Of a DNA stretch of 64,000 nucleotides, positions 61,170-64,000 are shown piece by piece. Source of the stretch: Microbispora rosea (GTDB lineage Bacteria; Actinomycetota; Actinomycetes; Streptosporangiales; Streptosporangiaceae); the NCBI RefSeq assembly GCF_900156315.1, contig NZ_FTNI01000033.1:1-64000 (forward strand), read 5' to 3'. A program made the translations under genes and the position numbers. Positions within the stretch are counted from its first letter, which is position 1, and every line of letters begins with the position of its first letter. The notes beneath the pieces are model-generated. The model was not told the origin of the DNA and did no database searches. It saw only the letters and a list, made by a program, of their open reading frames with translations.

Positions 61170-62492
61170 TGCCGGGACCTCGGCCGAGGTCTCCGTCGTA
61201 CGCGTACGGGAGCCTGCCCAGCGGGACAGGCGACGGCCCAGGGACTGGGCCGGGCGCTCGACGGCGCGGTAGGTCAGCGCGGAGCAGGCGAGCACCACCC
61301 CGAGCAGCAGGACGGCCATGGCCAGGCGTTCGGCGAGGGAGAAGCGGCCCGGGTCCGTCGTCAGCCGCCGGAGCACCTGCACGGCGAGGGGATGCAGCAG
61401 GTAGACGGAGTAGCTGATCAGGCCGAGCCCCACGAGGGCGCGGGGCATCGGCCGGCGCCGCAGAAGACGGGCGGCCAGGAAAGTGGCCCAGGCCGCGGCG
61501 ACGGCCGTGGACCAGCCCCAGGTGAACGCCAGCGCCTGGTCGGCGGGCATGCCCCAGCCGGGGCCGAACGCCCACGCGGCGCCGATGGACGCGACCGGGA
61601 CGCACACCAGCGCCCACCCGCTCCTCTTCCAGCGCAGCCGCCCCTGGTCGAGCCGGTAGAGCACGGTGCCGGCGAGCATCGTCGCGAGGATGGCGAGGCT
61701 CTGCCACGCCCCGATCCGGCTGTTGGCGCCGAGCAGCACGAGAGCCAGCACGGCCGCGGCCGCGGTGCCGCACACGCGCAGCCGCCCGCGACACGCCAGC
61801 GACGCGGCCGCCGCGAGCAACACGACCGCCGTGACGACCACGACCTGGGCGGTGCCGGCGCCCCTCGACAGCGCGCCCGCCGGAAGCAGTCCGCCCAGGG
61901 TGACGGCCGCCGCGGCGAAGGCGATCATGCCCGTGGTGCCGGCACGGTGCACGCCCGCCACGAACATCGCCGTCACGAGCAGGTAGAAGACCATTTCGTA
62001 CGACAGCGTCCAGAACACGTTGACGACGCTGACCACCTGAAGGAGGTCCTGCAGCATCGTCAGGTGCGCCAGGGTGGAGATGCCCGGATTGTCGGCCAGC
62101 TGGCTCGGCAGCGTCGCGTACACGCCCGTGGCGCCGAACACCGTCCCGGCCGCCGCGGCGACGAACCACAGGGGATACAGACGGAAGACCCGGTTGATCC
62201 AGAACCCGCCGACGCTGCCGCGCCGCTCCAGCGAAACCGGCACCACGTAGCCGCTGACGAGGAAGAACACCAGCACGCCGTACTGGCCGAAGTTGAACCA
62301 CTGGCTCGCGCCCGCGCGCACCTCGGGAAACAGCGCGTCCACGCAGTGCTCGAACACCACGACGAGCGCGGCCAGGCCGCGCAACGCGTCCAGCCATCCC
62401 TGCCGCGGCGACGGTGGCTGCGGCCGCGGCTGCGCGGGTGACGCCTCCTCTCCGACACCGGTCCGGTTCGTTTCCACAACATCGACGAACAT
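60951..62492 (-). CDS. Acyltransferase 3 family membrane protein with antisense tail (513 aa)
   Basis: The conserved start WLDALRGLAALVVVFEHC carries the catalytic-site histidine H49. About ten hydrophobic segments follow, and GLGLISYSVYLLHPL is the second family mark. The family O-acylates envelope sugars or peptidoglycan. The family domain ends near residue 420 (RAVERPAQSLGRRL). The remaining ~90 residues are low-complexity Arg/Gln/Glu and are encoded antisense to the MFS gene end, so the real stop may have been lost by mutation. No Shine-Dalgarno sequence is clear before ATG 62492. Confidence 0.85.
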   Translation of the reverse strand: MFVDVVETNRTGVGEEASPAQPRPQPPSPRQGWLDALRGLAALVVVFEHCVDALFPEVRAGASQWFNFGQYGVLVFFLVSGYVVPVSLERRGSVGGFWINRVFRLYPLWFVAAAAGTVFGATGVYATLPSQLADNPGISTLAHLTMLQDLLQVVSVVNVFWTLSYEMVFYLLVTAMFVAGVHRAGTTGMIAFAAAAVTLGGLLPAGALSRGAGTAQVVVVTAVVLLAAAASLACRGRLRVCGTAAAAVLALVLLGANSRIGAWQSLAILATMLAGTVLYRLDQGRLRWKRSGWALVCVPVASIGAAWAFGPGWGMPADQALAFTWGWSTAVAAAWATFLAARLLRRRPMPRALVGLGLISYSVYLLHPLAVQVLRRLTTDPGRFSLAERLAMAVLLLGVVLACSALTYRAVERPAQSLGRRLSRWAGSRTRTTETSAEVPALLPVRGLPRLLTRLPGRGREPARAQQDRQQQRGDQRERDGKSGQRGDPADGARREEPRRVAHGGRARDTCAR

Positions 62493-62531
62493 CCGGTCAG
62501 GGTAGGGGGTCAGCCTGGGAAAAGCGTAAGC

Positions 62532-62561
62532 GCCCCCCTGGACCTTACGGCCTCAGGGGGC
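62532..62561 (-). terminator. Intrinsic terminator after the GH3 gene
   Basis: On the minus strand GCCCCCT and AGGGGGGC enclose GAGGCC-GTAA-GGTCC, which also pairs, giving a long two-part stem with a GTAA tetraloop. A T-rich stretch (GCTTTT) follows. It is 12 bases past the GH3 stop codon. Confidence 0.75.
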
Positions 62562-62573
62562 ACATACGTACCA

Positions 62574-64000
62574 CTATGTCAGGTCTGCACAGTTTCGGGC
62601 GTCGGCGTCCCCGGCCGCGCCCGGCACCCACCGAACGTTCGCGAACGAGGCGGAGAACGCGCCGTCGGTGTAGACGAGGAACGGCGTGTTGACGTTCTCG
62701 AAGTCCAGGTTCGGCGAGAAGCAGGACACCGGGATCTTGACGGTCGCCTTCGTGCCCGCGGGCAGGTTCTGGAACAGCGACGTCGCCACTACCTCCGCGA
62801 AGCAGGGGTAGACGCAGTGCGCGCTGATCACCGTGCGGGCCGCCGGCGGCTGGTGGACGATCGTGTCGAAGACCAGCGCCGCATCGGCGTTCAGGTAGCC
62901 GCGCAGGTCGCTGCCGCCCGCGGGATCCTGCATGTAGAGCTGCGCCGCCCCTGCGCCGTTCCAGGTCGCCTTCAGCCCGTCGCCCTGAACGGTGACGTCC
63001 GACGGGACGACGGCGATCTCCGCGTGCGCCGCCTCGCCGTCCACGCCGATCTCCGTGCCGCCCCAGTTCTCGGCCGAGCCGATGTAGCTCTTGTACGGCG
63101 CCACGTCCTGGCGGTTGTAGACCTCCAGGTCCTCCGTCGCGGTGCCGCCGCCGCCCGTGCCGGAGCAGCCGGACCCGGGCGAGGTCTCGTCGAGTGTGCC
63201 GACCGACCCGGTCTGCCCGTAGCGCAGGCCGTAGCCCAGCGGGAAGAGCGGGTCGTAGCCCTGCTCACCCTGCTTCTGAGAGGGGGGATTCAGCGGCGAC
63301 TGGCAGGCGCTCCTCGGCCACGAGTACGACAGCGTGCCCGTGTAGCCGGGGCCGCTGTCGCGGCTCCTGACCAGCAGGTCGGCCACGCCGCCGCCCTCGG
63401 TGCCGGGCAGCCAGGCGACCACGAACGCGTCCGACCGGTTGAGCTCCTTGTTCACGTGCAGCGGACGGCCCGTGACGTAGACGGTGACGACCGGCGTGCC
63501 CTTGCCGGAGACCTTGTCGAGCACCGCGAGGTCGCCGGGGTAGAGAGCGGCCGCCTCCAGCGAGCGGCGGCCGAGGTCGCCCACGCCCTCGGCGTACGGC
63601 GTCTCGCCGATCACGGCGATCACCGCGTCGTACGCGCCGGGGTCCACGCCGTCGGCCGTCTCGCTGAAGGTCACGTGGTCCGCGCCGAGGACCTCCCGCA
63701 TGCCGCCCAGGATGGTCGTGCCGTTCGGGAAGTCGGCGTTGGTGTTGCCGGTGCCCTGCCAGCTGAGGGTCCAGCCGCCGGTCTGGTTCTGCATGCTGTC
63801 GGCGCTCTTGCCGACCACCAGCACCTCCGACCGGGGGGACAGCGGGAGCACCTTGCGGTTGTTCTTCAGCAGGACCTGCGACTCCCGCACCGCCTTCCTG
63901 GCCAGCGCCCGCGCCTCCAGGGCCTTCGCCGAGCCCGCGCCGGGGCGCGCGGAGGGCTTGGGCGCGTCGAACACGCCCGCCCGCAGCTTCACCCGAAGGA
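62574..64000 (-). CDS. Glycoside hydrolase family 3 enzyme, C-terminal part (partial)
   Basis: This is the 3' portion of a GH3 gene (475 codons shown; the start lies beyond the window). The ESQVLLKNNRKVLPLSP motif marks the start of the GH3 C-terminal sandwich. A VIAVIGETPYAEGVGDLG segment supplies the acid/base region of the (alpha/beta)6 domain, and DPLFPLGYGLRYG closes it. A further ~200-residue beta-rich domain (about from EDLEVYNRQ) with four cysteines follows, like the C-terminal domain of exo-1,4-beta-glucan glucohydrolases. A signal peptide cannot be seen. It fits cello-oligosaccharide breakdown alongside the LPMO, but the substrate is unproven. Confidence 0.88.
   Translation of the reverse strand, partial: LRVKLRAGVFDAPKPSARPGAGSAKALEARALARKAVRESQVLLKNNRKVLPLSPRSEVLVVGKSADSMQNQTGGWTLSWQGTGNTNADFPNGTTILGGMREVLGADHVTFSETADGVDPGAYDAVIAVIGETPYAEGVGDLGRRSLEAAALYPGDLAVLDKVSGKGTPVVTVYVTGRPLHVNKELNRSDAFVVAWLPGTEGGGVADLLVRSRDSGPGYTGTLSYSWPRSACQSPLNPPSQKQGEQGYDPLFPLGYGLRYGQTGSVGTLDETSPGSGCSGTGGGGTATEDLEVYNRQDVAPYKSYIGSAENWGGTEIGVDGEAAHAEIAVVPSDVTVQGDGLKATWNGAGAAQLYMQDPAGGSDLRGYLNADAALVFDTIVHQPPAARTVISAHCVYPCFAEVVATSLFQNLPAGTKATVKIPVSCFSPNLDFENVNTPFLVYTDGAFSASFANVRWVPGAAGDADARNCADLT

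Overview
The window is high-GC actinobacterial chromosome, most like a filamentous Streptosporangiaceae-type genome (Nonomuraea, Microbispora or Streptosporangium relatives). The evidence is the strong third-position GC bias, GTG and TTG starts, paired PucR and TetR regulators, ricin-type (CBM13) and CBM2 secreted enzymes, and a DUF222/HNH protein. The genus is an inference. The window opens with the 3' end of 23S rRNA and a 5S rRNA, so it lies just downstream of an rRNA operon. No tRNA, CRISPR array, insertion sequence or phage gene was recognised.

Layout. 0.6-6.4 kb: an ABC exporter (FtsX-type permease plus ATPase), divergent from a two-component system whose operon ends in a SUMF1-fold gene, followed by a 15-bp tandem repeat. 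6.5-9.9 kb: Lrp-type regulator, phenylalanine 4-monooxygenase, a secreted phosphodiester glycosidase and a small orphan. 10-29 kb: an omega-amino-acid catabolic region built twice. PucR plus class III aminotransferase plus mmsA handles probable beta-alanine or 3-aminoisobutyrate. gabT plus PucR plus aldehyde dehydrogenase handles probable GABA. Between and around them lie TetR regulators, an MFS exporter, a lone PotD-like binding lipoprotein and a CBM13-GH2 glycosidase. 28.9-34.8 kb: S41 protease next to a second two-component system, TetR/aldo-keto reductase with paired palindromic operators, and polyphosphate kinase 2. 34.8-44 kb: tandem secreted trypsin-like proteases, then the isoprenoid genes dxr and ispG with a secreted copper enzyme (AA10-CBM2 LPMO) between them on the other strand, a tripeptidyl-aminopeptidase-like hydrolase and a GNAT. 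43.9-49.8 kb: a DUF3037/HipA-like kinase pair, a metallo-beta-lactamase-fold protein whose metal histidines are arginines, and a very long DUF222/HNH protein with low-complexity insertions. 50-56.4 kb: copper genes (YcnI, a membrane protein, CopD-CtaG fusion) interrupted by a CBM13-GH27 alpha-galactosidase. 56.4-64 kb: DEAD-box helicase, von Willebrand lipoprotein, MFS transporter overlapping an acyltransferase tail-to-tail, and the 3' part of a GH3 gene leaving the window.

How genes work together. The GH2 and GH27 genes are 30 kb apart and both carry CBM13 modules. Their upstream regions share two motif types, a GAAA-N-TTTC palindrome and TGTTAACGCT(A/C)ACA, which suggests one carbohydrate regulon. 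The LPMO has a separate GAGCGCTC-core palindrome like CebR operators, pointing to cellulose or chitin control. The two PucR modules convert omega-amino acids to semialdehydes and then to acyl-CoA or acid.

The most unusual items are the arginine-substituted metallo-beta-lactamase-fold protein, the HipA-like/DUF3037 pair, the LPMO occupying the place where actinobacteria usually carry the site-2 protease gene between dxr and ispG, and short in-frame tandem repeats recurring across the window. All functions are read from sequence and recalled family knowledge; no search was run.
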